This document shows positions 1 through 9,608 of a DNA stretch of 64,000 bases, one piece after another. Position numbers and translations under genes: made by a program. Positions within the stretch are counted from its first letter, which is position 1. Each line of letters opens with the position of its first letter. The notes beneath the pieces were generated by a model that was not told the origin of the DNA, did no database searches, and saw nothing but the letters and a program-made list of their open reading frames with translations. Origin of the DNA: an uncultured Pelagibacteraceae bacterium (GTDB lineage: Bacteria; Pseudomonadota; Alphaproteobacteria; Pelagibacterales; Pelagibacteraceae); assembly GCA_902593405.1 (NCBI GenBank), contig CACJIB010000005.1, positions 1-64,000 of the forward strand, read 5' to 3'.

Positions 1-2
1 TA

Positions 3-206
3 GATATAATCGATTTTAATAAATTGGTATCACCAAAAAATTCTAAAATTAATTTACCACACAAAATGATGCACAAAAGAAACTTTGTATTGTTTCCATT
101 ATTTGAGATTCAAAAGAATTGGATCCATCCTGATAAACAAATTGATGTTAAAACCTTGATTTCTCTGCTTCCTGATAGAGACATTAGATCTATTAAACAA
201 ATTTGA
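3..206 (+). CDS. folK: FolK (6-hydroxymethyl-7,8-dihydropterin pyrophosphokinase), 3' part only
   Basis: Frame is open to the window edge; C-terminal 'INLPHKMMHKRNFVLFPLFEI' matches the FolK 'PHPRxxxRxFVLxPLxEI' region. Confidence 0.8.
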   Translation, partial: DIIDFNKLVSPKNSKINLPHKMMHKRNFVLFPLFEIQKNWIHPDKQIDVKTLISLLPDRDIRSIKQI

Positions 207-227
207 TTTAGTGGTATAATATCAGTT

Positions 228-1973
228 ATGCTTAATTCAAATGAACTTATAAATAAAGTTAAGAATTATAATAAATTTCTTAATCCTGAAAAATTGGATA
301 AAGCATATAATTTTGCTGTTAATGCACATAAGAGTCAAAAAAGAGCTTCGGGTGATCCTTATTCTGTTCACCCAATTGAGGTTGCAAATATATTAACTGA
401 ATTAAAATTAGATAGTGCTACAATTACAACAGGCCTATTGCATGACACTATAGAAGATACTTTTGCGACTTATGAAACTATCAAACAAGAATTTGGAGAT
501 GAGGTTGCTGATTTAGTAGATGGTGTAACTAAAATTTCTGCATTTGAAAATTCAGCTGGAGCCAATTCTAAAGTTGAGAATTTTAGAAAATTAATTTTAG
601 CAACATCAAAAGACATCAGGGTTCTGTTAGTAAAAATTGCTGATCGACTACATAATATGAGGACAATTAAAGCAATTACAAAAGAAGAAAAAAGAAAAAG
701 GATAGCTCAAGAAACCATGGAAATTTATGCTCCATTAGCTGATAGAATGGGAATGCATAGAATAAGAGATGAACTTGAGGATTTATCTTTTGAAATTTTA
801 AATAATGATGCAAGAAAATTAATAAAAAAAAGACTTGATGAAATAAAAATGGATAGAAAAGATTTATTTGAACAACAATCTTTTGAGTTAAGTGAAATAT
901 TGAATGATAATGAGATTAATGCAGAGATTCACGGAAGAGAAAAAACACCTTTTTCAATTTGGAGAAAAGTCCAAAAAAAAAGAGTCTCCCTAGAACAAAT
1001 AACAGACATTATTGGATTTAGGATAATTTTAAAAACCGTAGACGATTGTTACAAAACTCTTGGGATTTTTCATAAAAAATGGAATTGCATACCGGGAAAA
1101 TTTAAAGATTATATTTCATCCCCAAAAATCAATGGTTATAAATCTATTCATACTTCTGTAATTGGTTCAAATAAAAAACCAATAGAAATTCAAATTAGAA
1201 CACATGAAATGCATGAATTTGCAGAAAGAGGTGTCGCATCTCATTGGCAGTATAAATCTTCTGAAAAATTTAATTCTTTGAGTTGGAAGGAGTATGATTG
1301 GTTAAAAGATCTTGTTGAGATTATAGAAAAAAATGAAAACCCTGAAGATTCATATGAGTATACAAAACTACAAATGTTTCAAGAAAACGTATTTTGTTTT
1401 ACACCAAAAGGTTCAGTTATAAAATTACCTAAAGACGCAACAGCTATAGATTTTGCATATGCTGTTCATACTAAAATTGGTAATTCAGCAATCGCTTGTG
1501 AAATTAATGGAAACAAAAGTGAATTACAAACTATTTTAAGAAATGGAGATCGAGTAAATATTATAACATCTAAAAATAATTCACCGTCACTTCACTGGAT
1601 ACCAACAACTAAAACAGGTAAAGCGAGGGCAGCAATAAGAAGATATTGGCATGACAAAGGAGAGCAAAAAGAGGAAAAAACAAAAAAATATAACACTACT
1701 TTATGGATGTCATTACCTGATAAGCCAGGTCAATTAGGAGATATAAGCTCACTCATTGGAAGTCATAAATTAAATATATCGAGCTTAGAAATGGTTGGTA
1801 AAAATCCTAATTATATTAATTTTAAATTTAAATTAATTATTAGAAATCTTAAGAATTTTACTAATTTTATTGCAGAGCTAAAACAAAAGAGTATAAAATT
1901 TAAGATAATTAGACACGAAGAAAAAAGAAATGCTTTCACACAAAAAATCCTTAAATACTTTAAAAAAAACTAA
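228..1973 (+). CDS. spoT: RelA/SpoT-family (p)ppGpp synthetase/hydrolase, short form
   Basis: HD motif HDTIEDT, synthetase motifs (KDYISSPKINGYKSIHT, EIQIRTHEMHEFAERGVASHW), TGS and C-terminal ACT domain. Confidence 0.93.
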   Translation: MLNSNELINKVKNYNKFLNPEKLDKAYNFAVNAHKSQKRASGDPYSVHPIEVANILTELKLDSATITTGLLHDTIEDTFATYETIKQEFGDEVADLVDGVTKISAFENSAGANSKVENFRKLILATSKDIRVLLVKIADRLHNMRTIKAITKEEKRKRIAQETMEIYAPLADRMGMHRIRDELEDLSFEILNNDARKLIKKRLDEIKMDRKDLFEQQSFELSEILNDNEINAEIHGREKTPFSIWRKVQKKRVSLEQITDIIGFRIILKTVDDCYKTLGIFHKKWNCIPGKFKDYISSPKINGYKSIHTSVIGSNKKPIEIQIRTHEMHEFAERGVASHWQYKSSEKFNSLSWKEYDWLKDLVEIIEKNENPEDSYEYTKLQMFQENVFCFTPKGSVIKLPKDATAIDFAYAVHTKIGNSAIACEINGNKSELQTILRNGDRVNIITSKNNSPSLHWIPTTKTGKARAAIRRYWHDKGEQKEEKTKKYNTTLWMSLPDKPGQLGDISSLIGSHKLNISSLEMVGKNPNYINFKFKLIIRNLKNFTNFIAELKQKSIKFKIIRHEEKRNAFTQKILKYFKKN

Positions 1974-2517
1974 TGCATTATTAGAAGGTCACTTTGTTCT
2001 ATCTTCAGGTCTACATTCTTCAAAATATATTCAGTGCGCAAAACTTTTAAGTTTTCCTAATTTAGCTGATAAAATTTGTAAATCTTTAGCAAATAAAATT
2101 AAAAAAAAATTTAAAAAAATTGATTTAATACTAGCTCCTGCGATGGGAGGAGTAATAATTGGATATGAAATTGGAAAATTGCTAAAAAAAGAAACAATTT
2201 TTTGTGAAAGAGTAAATGGTAAATTTACTCTCAGAAGAGGATTTAATATTAAAAAAGGTGCAAGAGTATTAATTATAGAAGATGTAATCACTACAGGAAA
2301 ATCAAGTTTAGAGTGTGTAAAGTTAATTAAAAAATCAAAAGCAAAATTAATTGGATTTGCATCTATTATAGATCGATCAACTAAACAATCTTTAAAAATA
2401 AAAACTGGAATAACATCTCATTTAAAAATTGATGTTCCAACTTATAAAGCAAATAAATTACCACCAGAACTTAGATCTATACCAATAACAACTCCAGGAA
2501 GCAGATTTATTAAGTGA
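1930..2517 (+). CDS. pyrE: orotate phosphoribosyltransferase
   Basis: LLEGHFVLSSGLHSSKYIQCAKLL and PRPP motif VLIIEDVITTGKS. Confidence 0.93.
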   Translation: MLSHKKSLNTLKKTNALLEGHFVLSSGLHSSKYIQCAKLLSFPNLADKICKSLANKIKKKFKKIDLILAPAMGGVIIGYEIGKLLKKETIFCERVNGKFTLRRGFNIKKGARVLIIEDVITTGKSSLECVKLIKKSKAKLIGFASIIDRSTKQSLKIKTGITSHLKIDVPTYKANKLPPELRSIPITTPGSRFIK

Positions 2518-3233
2518 AAAGGTTAGGTGTAAATATAGATCATATAGCAACTTTACGAAACGCTCGTGGAGAGAAGCATCCAGACCCACTATACGCAGCT
2601 AAAAAAGTTATTAGTTATGGAGCCGACTCTGTAACAATTCATTTAAGAGAAGATAGAAGACATATAAATGATATTGATGCAAAAAAAATCTGTGGTTTAA
2701 GAAATGTACCTGTAAACCTTGAAATTTCTATGAACAAAGAAATTGTTAATAAAGCACTTAAGATAAAACCAAATTTTATCTGTTTAGTTCCAGAAAATAG
2801 AAAAGAAATTACTACCGAGGGAGGTTTAAATATAAAAAACAATCTTAATAAGTTAGAGAAAATAATTAAAAAATTTAAAAAAGCAAAGATAAGAACAAGT
2901 TTATTCATTAACCCTTCACCAAATGACATTAGACTTGCTAAAAAATTAAATGCTGATTGTATTGAAATACATACTGGAAAACTAGCAAACCTGGTTAAAT
3001 CAAAAAAAAATTATTCTAGTGAATTAAACAGAATTAAAAAAAGTGCAAAATTAGCATCAAGTTTAAATATAGAAGTTCATGCTGGTCATGGTTTAGACTA
3101 TAAAACCACTAAAATGTTAACAAAAATAATAGATATTGAGGAGTATAATATTGGACATTTTATAATTGGGGAGTCAATATTTGATGGACTTTCAAAAGTA
3201 ATTAAAAACTTAAAAAAAATTATAAAAAGATAA
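2514..3233 (+). CDS. pdxJ: pyridoxine 5'-phosphate synthase
   Basis: MKRLGVNIDHIATLRNARG start, HLREDRRHI; GTG start overlaps the pyrE stop. Confidence 0.95.
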   Translation: MKRLGVNIDHIATLRNARGEKHPDPLYAAKKVISYGADSVTIHLREDRRHINDIDAKKICGLRNVPVNLEISMNKEIVNKALKIKPNFICLVPENRKEITTEGGLNIKNNLNKLEKIIKKFKKAKIRTSLFINPSPNDIRLAKKLNADCIEIHTGKLANLVKSKKNYSSELNRIKKSAKLASSLNIEVHAGHGLDYKTTKMLTKIIDIEEYNIGHFIIGESIFDGLSKVIKNLKKIIKR

Positions 3234-3620
3234 ATGAAAATTCTTGGTATTGGCGTTGATATTGTTGAAAATAAAAGAATTCAAAAATCGATTAAAAATC
3301 CTTTATTTAAAAAAAGAATTTATTCATTTAAAGAATTGAAACATTCTAATGCTGTAAACAATAAAGTAGCTTTTTTTTCGAAAAGATTTGCTGCAAAAGA
3401 AGCATTTTCTAAAGCTCTTGGCACAGGTTTTCGTATGAATTTAAATTTTAAAGATATAGAAGTTGTTAATGACAAAAAGGGAAAGCCTTATTATGTTAAA
3501 AATAAAAAAATTACAAAAATTGTACAAAAGAACTTTAAAATCAAAAATTTTAAATGTTTTTTATCAATTTCGGATGAAAAAAATTATTCAACTGCATTTG
3601 CAATTATTCAGACATCATGA
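3234..3620 (+). CDS. acpS: holo-[acyl-carrier-protein] synthase
   Basis: GIGVDIVENKRI and KRFAAKEAFSKALGTG motifs. Confidence 0.93.
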   Translation: MKILGIGVDIVENKRIQKSIKNPLFKKRIYSFKELKHSNAVNNKVAFFSKRFAAKEAFSKALGTGFRMNLNFKDIEVVNDKKGKPYYVKNKKITKIVQKNFKIKNFKCFLSISDEKNYSTAFAIIQTS

Positions 3621-4354
3621 AATTAGATAAAAATTTTTTTTCAGAAAATATAAAAACTTTAATTTATGCATTAATAATTGCAGTTATAATTAGATCGCTT
3701 TTAGTACAACCATTTTATATTCCATCCTCATCCATGGAGCCTACTTTATTGGTAGGTGATAGATTGTTTGTAACAAAATATACCTATGGATATAGCAAAC
3801 ATTCATTTCCTTTTAGTCCTCCAATATTAAACAAAAGAATTATGTTTAGTAGTCCTGAAAGAGGTGATGTAATTGTATTTAAAACCCCAGCAGATAATCG
3901 AACAGATTATATTAAAAGACTAATTGGTTTACCTGGTGATAAAATTCAATTTATAGACTCTAATTTATATTTAAATAATTCTGAAATTCTAAAATCTAAA
4001 ATTAAAAACAAAACTACAATTTTCTGTGGCGACAAAAGTATTGATGTTTATAGATTTGAAGAAAAACTTTCAAATGGTAAAAAATTTCATACTGTTTATT
4101 TAAAAGATTATACCTATCAAAATTCTGATGTGTTTACTGTACCAAAAGATCATTATTTCTTTTTAGGAGATAACAGAGACTGTTCTAAAGATAGCAGGTA
4201 CTTAACAAGTGTTGGATATGTACATAAAGATAATTTAGTAGGAAAAGCTCAATTTATATTTTTCTCTTCAGATAAAAGAATAGGGAGTTTTATTGAATTT
4301 TGGAAATGGCATAAGTCAATAAGATTTAATAGAACCTTTAATAAAATTAATTAA
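3617..4354 (+). CDS. lepB: signal peptidase I
   Basis: IPSSSMEPTLLVGD catalytic Ser region; YIKRLIGLPGD Lys region; LGDNRDCSKDSR. Confidence 0.94.
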   Translation: MKLDKNFFSENIKTLIYALIIAVIIRSLLVQPFYIPSSSMEPTLLVGDRLFVTKYTYGYSKHSFPFSPPILNKRIMFSSPERGDVIVFKTPADNRTDYIKRLIGLPGDKIQFIDSNLYLNNSEILKSKIKNKTTIFCGDKSIDVYRFEEKLSNGKKFHTVYLKDYTYQNSDVFTVPKDHYFFLGDNRDCSKDSRYLTSVGYVHKDNLVGKAQFIFFSSDKRIGSFIEFWKWHKSIRFNRTFNKIN

Positions 4355-5022
4355 TGAAAATTAACTATCAAAGTTTAGAAAAAAAAATTGATTTAAAATT
4401 TAAAAATAAAGATCTACTTACCCAAGCTCTTACACATAAAAGTTTTAACCCAAATGAAAATAATGAAAAGATAGAGTTTCTGGGAGATAGAGTTCTTGGT
4501 TTAGTGATAGCAAAAAAACTTTTAGAAATTTATCCAGAGGAAAAAGAAGGCATTCTTGATAAAAAATTTGCATCATTAGTTAATAAAAAAACTTGTCTGG
4601 ATATAGCAAAAAAAATCAATTTAGCTAGTTATGTCAAAACATTTAATCCCAAAAATAAAAAAATAAAAATTGAGGACAAAATTATATCTGATAGCTGTGA
4701 AGCATTAATTGGTGCTATTTATCTTGATAAAGGTTTTACAATTGTTGAAAAAACAATTTTAAACTTGTGGCAAGGTCATATTGAAAAAAGTATAGTCACA
4801 GAAATAGATGCAAAAACAAAGTTACAGGAACTAACTTTAAAAAACTTTAAAAAATTACCTACTTATAAGTTAATTTCAAATACAGGTCCAAGACACAAAC
4901 CTATATTCAAAGTTGGAGTAAAATTGCCCAATACAAAATATTTCATAGCTACTGGAAAATCAAAGAAAGAAGCTGAACAAAATGCTGCTATAGAATGTTT
5001 AAAAAATACAAATAAAATATGA
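4354..5022 (+). CDS. rnc: ribonuclease III
   Basis: IEFLGDRVLGLVIA signature; C-terminal dsRBD. Confidence 0.94.
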   Translation: MKINYQSLEKKIDLKFKNKDLLTQALTHKSFNPNENNEKIEFLGDRVLGLVIAKKLLEIYPEEKEGILDKKFASLVNKKTCLDIAKKINLASYVKTFNPKNKKIKIEDKIISDSCEALIGAIYLDKGFTIVEKTILNLWQGHIEKSIVTEIDAKTKLQELTLKNFKKLPTYKLISNTGPRHKPIFKVGVKLPNTKYFIATGKSKKEAEQNAAIECLKNTNKI

Positions 5023-5699
5023 ATTGGTCAGACGAAGGATTTTTAATAAGTAAAAATAGATATAATGAAAATTCATTAATTGCTGAATTATTTACAAAAG
5101 ATAAAGGAAAGATATCAGGAATTATATTTGGCGGTACTTCAAAAAAAATTAAAAATTATCTTCAGCTTGGTAACAAACTCCATGTTAATTACAATTCTAA
5201 AAATGAAAACAGAATAGGTTATTTTAAAATTGAAATTTTAAATGCCTATACCCCATTATATTTTGATCATAACCAAAAGCTATCCTGTATTACATCTGCT
5301 ATGAATTTGATTAAAATATTGACAGCAGAGTCTCAATCTAACGATAAAGTTTATTTTATAATTCAAAATTTATTTTTAATTTTAAAAGAGAAAGATTGGA
5401 TTAAAAAATATATATTTTGGGAATTGGAGTTACTTAAAATATTAGGATATGACTTGGCGCTTGAAAATTTAGTTGAAAAAGATTTAGAAGGTAACAAAAC
5501 TGTATATTACGCAAGTTCTTTAAATGAAAAAAAATATGTACCTAATTTTTTGATTGAAAAAGATATAGAAGTTAATGATCTTAGAACTTTATTGAACGGT
5601 TTGAAATTAGTAGGCGATTATTTGGATAAAACTATATTAAGACCAAATAATCTCAATTATCCAAATAGCAGGTTGTTATTCTTAAATACATTAAAATAA
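5019..5699 (+). CDS. recO: DNA repair protein RecO
   Basis: N-terminal OB-like 'DEGFLISKNRYNENSLIAELFTKDKGKISGI'; position after rnc. Confidence 0.85.
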   Translation: MNWSDEGFLISKNRYNENSLIAELFTKDKGKISGIIFGGTSKKIKNYLQLGNKLHVNYNSKNENRIGYFKIEILNAYTPLYFDHNQKLSCITSAMNLIKILTAESQSNDKVYFIIQNLFLILKEKDWIKKYIFWELELLKILGYDLALENLVEKDLEGNKTVYYASSLNEKKYVPNFLIEKDIEVNDLRTLLNGLKLVGDYLDKTILRPNNLNYPNSRLLFLNTLK

Positions 5700-5707
5700 T
5701 TATTTAA

Positions 5708-6697
5708 TTATTTTATTATTTTATCAATTCTATCAGCGTAATAACTTACTATGGCATTGGCACCAGCTCTCTTAAAAGCAACTAAGCTTTCATATACAGC
5801 ATCTTTATTAATTATTTTTTTCATTATAGCTGTTTCAATTAAGCTGTATTCTCCTGATACTTGATAGGCAAATACAGGCAATTTAAATTTCTCTTTTATT
5901 GATTTTATTATGTCTAAGTAGGGCATACCTGGTTTAACCATTACCATATCAGCACCTTCTTTAATATCTAATGCAACTTCTCTTAAAGCTTCATCAGAAT
6001 TTCTATAATCCATCTGATAAGTTTTTTTGTCTCCTTTTAACGAACCTTTAGAACCAACTGCATCTCTAAAAGGTCCATAAAAGCTTGAGGCATATTTTGC
6101 TGCATACGATAATATTTGAACGTTTTGAAATTTATTTTTATCTAAAGCTTTTCTTATTTTCCCAATTCTACCATCCATCATATCTGATGGGGCAATGACA
6201 TCACAACCCATCTCAGCTTGTAATAATGACTGATTAATCAAAACTTCAATTGTTTCGTCGTTAAGTACAGTATTCGATTTGATCAAACCATCATGACCAT
6301 GTGATGTATAGGGATCTAATGCTACGTCACACATAATACCTATTTGATTTTTGTATCTTTTTTTAATTTCTTTAATTGCTCTACAAACTAAATTTTTTTC
6401 GTTAAGTGATTCTGTACCCAATTCATTTTTATGCACATTTTGGGTTTTAGGAAAAAGTGCAACCATTGGTATCTTCTTTTTTATTGCTCTATCAACTATT
6501 TGACTCAATCTATTAATAGTATATCTATATACACCCGGCATAGATGATATTGGTTGCCGTTTATTAGATCCTTCAATTAAAAAAATAGGTAATATAAAGT
6601 CATTTGGACTTAAAGTATTTTCTTGAATCAGTCTTCTTGACCAAGACTCTTTTCTAGTTCTTCTAAGTCTAAGACCAGGGTATTTTCCAATAATCAT
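5708..6697 (-). CDS. hemB: delta-aminolevulinic acid dehydratase
   Basis: DVALDPYTSHGHDG; DMVMVKPGMPYLDII; PSDMMDGRI. Confidence 0.96.
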   Translation of the reverse strand: MIIGKYPGLRLRRTRKESWSRRLIQENTLSPNDFILPIFLIEGSNKRQPISSMPGVYRYTINRLSQIVDRAIKKKIPMVALFPKTQNVHKNELGTESLNEKNLVCRAIKEIKKRYKNQIGIMCDVALDPYTSHGHDGLIKSNTVLNDETIEVLINQSLLQAEMGCDVIAPSDMMDGRIGKIRKALDKNKFQNVQILSYAAKYASSFYGPFRDAVGSKGSLKGDKKTYQMDYRNSDEALREVALDIKEGADMVMVKPGMPYLDIIKSIKEKFKLPVFAYQVSGEYSLIETAIMKKIINKDAVYESLVAFKRAGANAIVSYYADRIDKIIK

Positions 6698-6770
6698 GTT
6701 TTAATTTACTTTTAAATTGCGACAAATGTAATATACACATATACAAAAAAAAGGGTAGAAAGCAATCAAG

Positions 6771-7409
6771 ATGACGATAGAAAATTCAAAAGTAATAGAT
6801 TTAAATGTTAAAAAAGAAGATAGAGTTTTAGACTTTAGTGATTTCCAAAAGCAAGAAATCAAATTTGATATTGAAAAATTACAAGAGGCTTATCAACAAA
6901 TAGTTAAAATTAAAAAATTTGAAGATGCTGGCGTAACTCACTTTGGAGCGATATCATTAACTCAAATACCTGGTGACCCAGACTCAATTAAAGGTAACAA
7001 GGCTAGAGGAATATATTGGACAAAACCTGATAAATCAGGAAAAGAAGTTGTTAGAGATGAGACACTTGATGAGTCATTATATTCAGAATTTATAAAAGAT
7101 TATGAAAATACTTATTTCAAAGAAGTATATGACACTCTTTCATCTAGATATAAACTTGGTAGAGTAAGAATTCTTTTAAAAGAGCCAAGATCAACTTTAA
7201 GCTGGCATAGAGATCCTGAGCCGAGATTACACATACCTATAATTACTAATCCTGGTTGCATCATGGTTATTGATAACGTTGCAAAACATATGCCTGCAGA
7301 TGGTTCAGTTTGGGTTACAAACAACACTAAGTATCACAATGCATTTAATGGTGGAGAAGAGAATAGAATACATTTAGTTGCTTGTGTTTTAGATTACAAA
7401 TTTAATTAA
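6771..7409 (+). CDS. Asp/Asn beta-hydroxylase-like 2-oxoglutarate/Fe(II) oxygenase
   Basis: LSWHRDPEPRLHIPI (HxD) and distal HNAFNGGEENRIHLV (H and R); aspartyl/asparaginyl hydroxylase-like fold pattern. Confidence 0.75.
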   Translation: MTIENSKVIDLNVKKEDRVLDFSDFQKQEIKFDIEKLQEAYQQIVKIKKFEDAGVTHFGAISLTQIPGDPDSIKGNKARGIYWTKPDKSGKEVVRDETLDESLYSEFIKDYENTYFKEVYDTLSSRYKLGRVRILLKEPRSTLSWHRDPEPRLHIPIITNPGCIMVIDNVAKHMPADGSVWVTNNTKYHNAFNGGEENRIHLVACVLDYKFN

Positions 7410-7410
7410 T

Positions 7411-7836
7411 TTGAGAAAAATATTTATTTCGTCAGATCACGCTGGATTTAAATTAAAAGAACAAATCAAAGATTACTTAACAAATAAAAAAATAAAATTT
7501 GAAGATCTTGGTCCTAAAGATGATAGCAGTGTTGATTATCCCGACTATGCTCATAAAGTTGCTAAAAGAGTAAAACTTAATAAGACTCATGTTGGCATTT
7601 TAGTGTGTGGATCTGGGACTGGCATGAATATTGCGGCAAATAAGCATAAAAATATTCGCGCTGCACAATGTTTTAATCTAAAATCAACGAAATTATCCAG
7701 ATTGCATAACGATGCAAACATCATTACATTAGGGTCAAGGTTGATAACCAAAAAAAATGCTTTGAAATTTGTAAGTGTTTTTTTAAATACAAAATTTGAG
7801 AGTGGAAGACACTCAAGAAGGGTTAAGAAAATATAA
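7411..7836 (+). CDS. rpiB: ribose-5-phosphate isomerase B
   Basis: [30 protein letters not shown] start. Confidence 0.94.
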   Translation: MRKIFISSDHAGFKLKEQIKDYLTNKKIKFEDLGPKDDSSVDYPDYAHKVAKRVKLNKTHVGILVCGSGTGMNIAANKHKNIRAAQCFNLKSTKLSRLHNDANIITLGSRLITKKNALKFVSVFLNTKFESGRHSRRVKKI

Positions 7837-7838
7837 TT

Positions 7839-9146
7839 ATGTCGAGTGAAAAAAATTATTTAAATGATAGTTATAAAAGTTTTTTTGAGGATAGTTTATC
7901 TGTAAAAGATCCTGAGCTTTATAAAGCTATTAAAGATGAATTAATCAGACAGCAACAACATATTGAGTTAATTGCGTCTGAAAATATAGTATCTCAAGCA
8001 GTATTAGAAGCACAAGGATCGGTTTTAACTAATAAATATGCCGAAGGTTATCCTGGTAAAAGATATTATAATGGTTGCGAGCATGTTGATGTAGCAGAAA
8101 ACCTTGCCATTGAAAGATTAAAAAAATTATTTAATTGTAAATTTGCAAATGCTCAACCACACTCAGGAGCACAAGCTAATGGAGCTGTATTTTTAGCTTT
8201 GTTAACCCCTGGTGACACATTTATGGGCATGAGTTTAAATTCAGGTGGTCATATTACTCATGGATTAAAAATTTCAATGTCCGGTAAGTGGTTTAATGCT
8301 GTGGGCTATGATGTAGACAAAGTATCCGAGCTGATAGATTATGATAATGTTGAAAAACTTGCATTAGAACATAAGCCTAAACTAATCATTGCTGGTGGAA
8401 GTGCTTACTCTAGAGTAATTGACTTTAAAAGATTTAGAGAGATTGCAGATAAAGTTGGGGCATACTTAATGGTTGATATGGCTCATTTTTCAGGATTAGT
8501 TGCAGGTAAAGGATATCCAAATCCTTGTGACTATGCTCATGTTGTTACTTCAACAACTCATAAGGTTTTTAGAAGTGCAAGAGGAGGAATAATTTTAACT
8601 AATCACGAAGATCTTGCTAAAAAATTTAACACAGCTGTTTTTCCTGGTTACCAAGGTGGACCTTTAATGCATATTATTGCTGCAAAAGCAGCTGGCTTTC
8701 TTGAAGCGCTACAACCAGAATTTCAAGATTATATTAAATCTGTTTTAGCAAACGCAAAAATTTTGGCCGAAACTTTAAAAAATAATGGATTTAAAATTTA
8801 TTCAGATGGAACAGATACACATTTGATGTTGGTTGATTTGAGACCTTATAATGTAAAAGGAAATCTCGCAGCAGAAAGTTTATCTAGAGCAAACATTACA
8901 TGTAATAAAAATGGTATTCCATTTGATACAGAAAAACCCATGATTACATCTGGAATAAGATTAGGAACTCAAGCGGCTACAACTCGTGGATTTGGATTAA
9001 ATGAGTTTAAAACAGTAGGTGAATTAATAACAAAAACTCTGAAAGGTTTATCTGAAAACCCAACAGATAACAGTAAAATAGAAAACGAAGTAAAAAATGA
9101 AGTTATTTCTTTAACTTCTTCATTTCCGATATATAAGAACCTTTAG
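7839..9146 (+). CDS. glyA: serine hydroxymethyltransferase
   Basis: [30 protein letters not shown]-lysine region. Confidence 0.97.
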   Translation: MSSEKNYLNDSYKSFFEDSLSVKDPELYKAIKDELIRQQQHIELIASENIVSQAVLEAQGSVLTNKYAEGYPGKRYYNGCEHVDVAENLAIERLKKLFNCKFANAQPHSGAQANGAVFLALLTPGDTFMGMSLNSGGHITHGLKISMSGKWFNAVGYDVDKVSELIDYDNVEKLALEHKPKLIIAGGSAYSRVIDFKRFREIADKVGAYLMVDMAHFSGLVAGKGYPNPCDYAHVVTSTTHKVFRSARGGIILTNHEDLAKKFNTAVFPGYQGGPLMHIIAAKAAGFLEALQPEFQDYIKSVLANAKILAETLKNNGFKIYSDGTDTHLMLVDLRPYNVKGNLAAESLSRANITCNKNGIPFDTEKPMITSGIRLGTQAATTRGFGLNEFKTVGELITKTLKGLSENPTDNSKIENEVKNEVISLTSSFPIYKNL

Positions 9147-9149
9147 TAA

Positions 9150-9608
9150 ATGATTTGTCCTTGCGAAAAAAAAGGTGATACATCTGTTGTAGACTCACGT
9201 CCAACTGAAGATGGTACCGCAATAAGAAGAAGAAGATTGTGCATATGTGGTGAAAGATTTACTACATTTGAGAGAATTCAATTTAGAGAATTGATGGTAG
9301 TTAAAAAAAATGGAAGAAAATCATCATTTGATCGTGATAAATTATCTAAATCTATTTACATAGCTCTAAAAAAAAGACCAATAGATACGGCCACAATAGA
9401 AAAATTCATCAGTAACATTTCAAGATCTCTTGAAGAACTAGGACAAGGAGAGATATCAACAAATACAATTGGGACAATGGTTATGGATGGATTAAAAGAT
9501 TTAGACCCAGTTGGATATGTAAGATTTGCATCAGTATATAGAAATTTTAGAGAAGAAAAAGATTTCGTACAATTCGTGGACAAACTTGATGTCTACAAAA
9601 AAAGATAA
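9150..9608 (+). CDS. nrdR: transcriptional repressor NrdR
   Basis: N-terminal zinc ribbon plus ATP-cone: RRRRLCICGERFTTFERIQ. Confidence 0.95.
   Translation: MICPCEKKGDTSVVDSRPTEDGTAIRRRRLCICGERFTTFERIQFRELMVVKKNGRKSSFDRDKLSKSIYIALKKRPIDTATIEKFISNISRSLEELGQGEISTNTIGTMVMDGLKDLDPVGYVRFASVYRNFREEKDFVQFVDKLDVYKKR

Noticed and set aside
2639-2929. 96-aa minus-strand ORF inside pdxJ, hydrophobic
   Set aside because: Antisense of A-rich coding sequence gives Phe/Leu/Ile-rich frames; not a real membrane protein.
9526-9588. Extended N-terminus of the RibD ORF (MHQYIEILEKKKISYNSWTNL)
   Set aside because: Lies within nrdR out of frame; the family alignment starts at the ATG at 9589.
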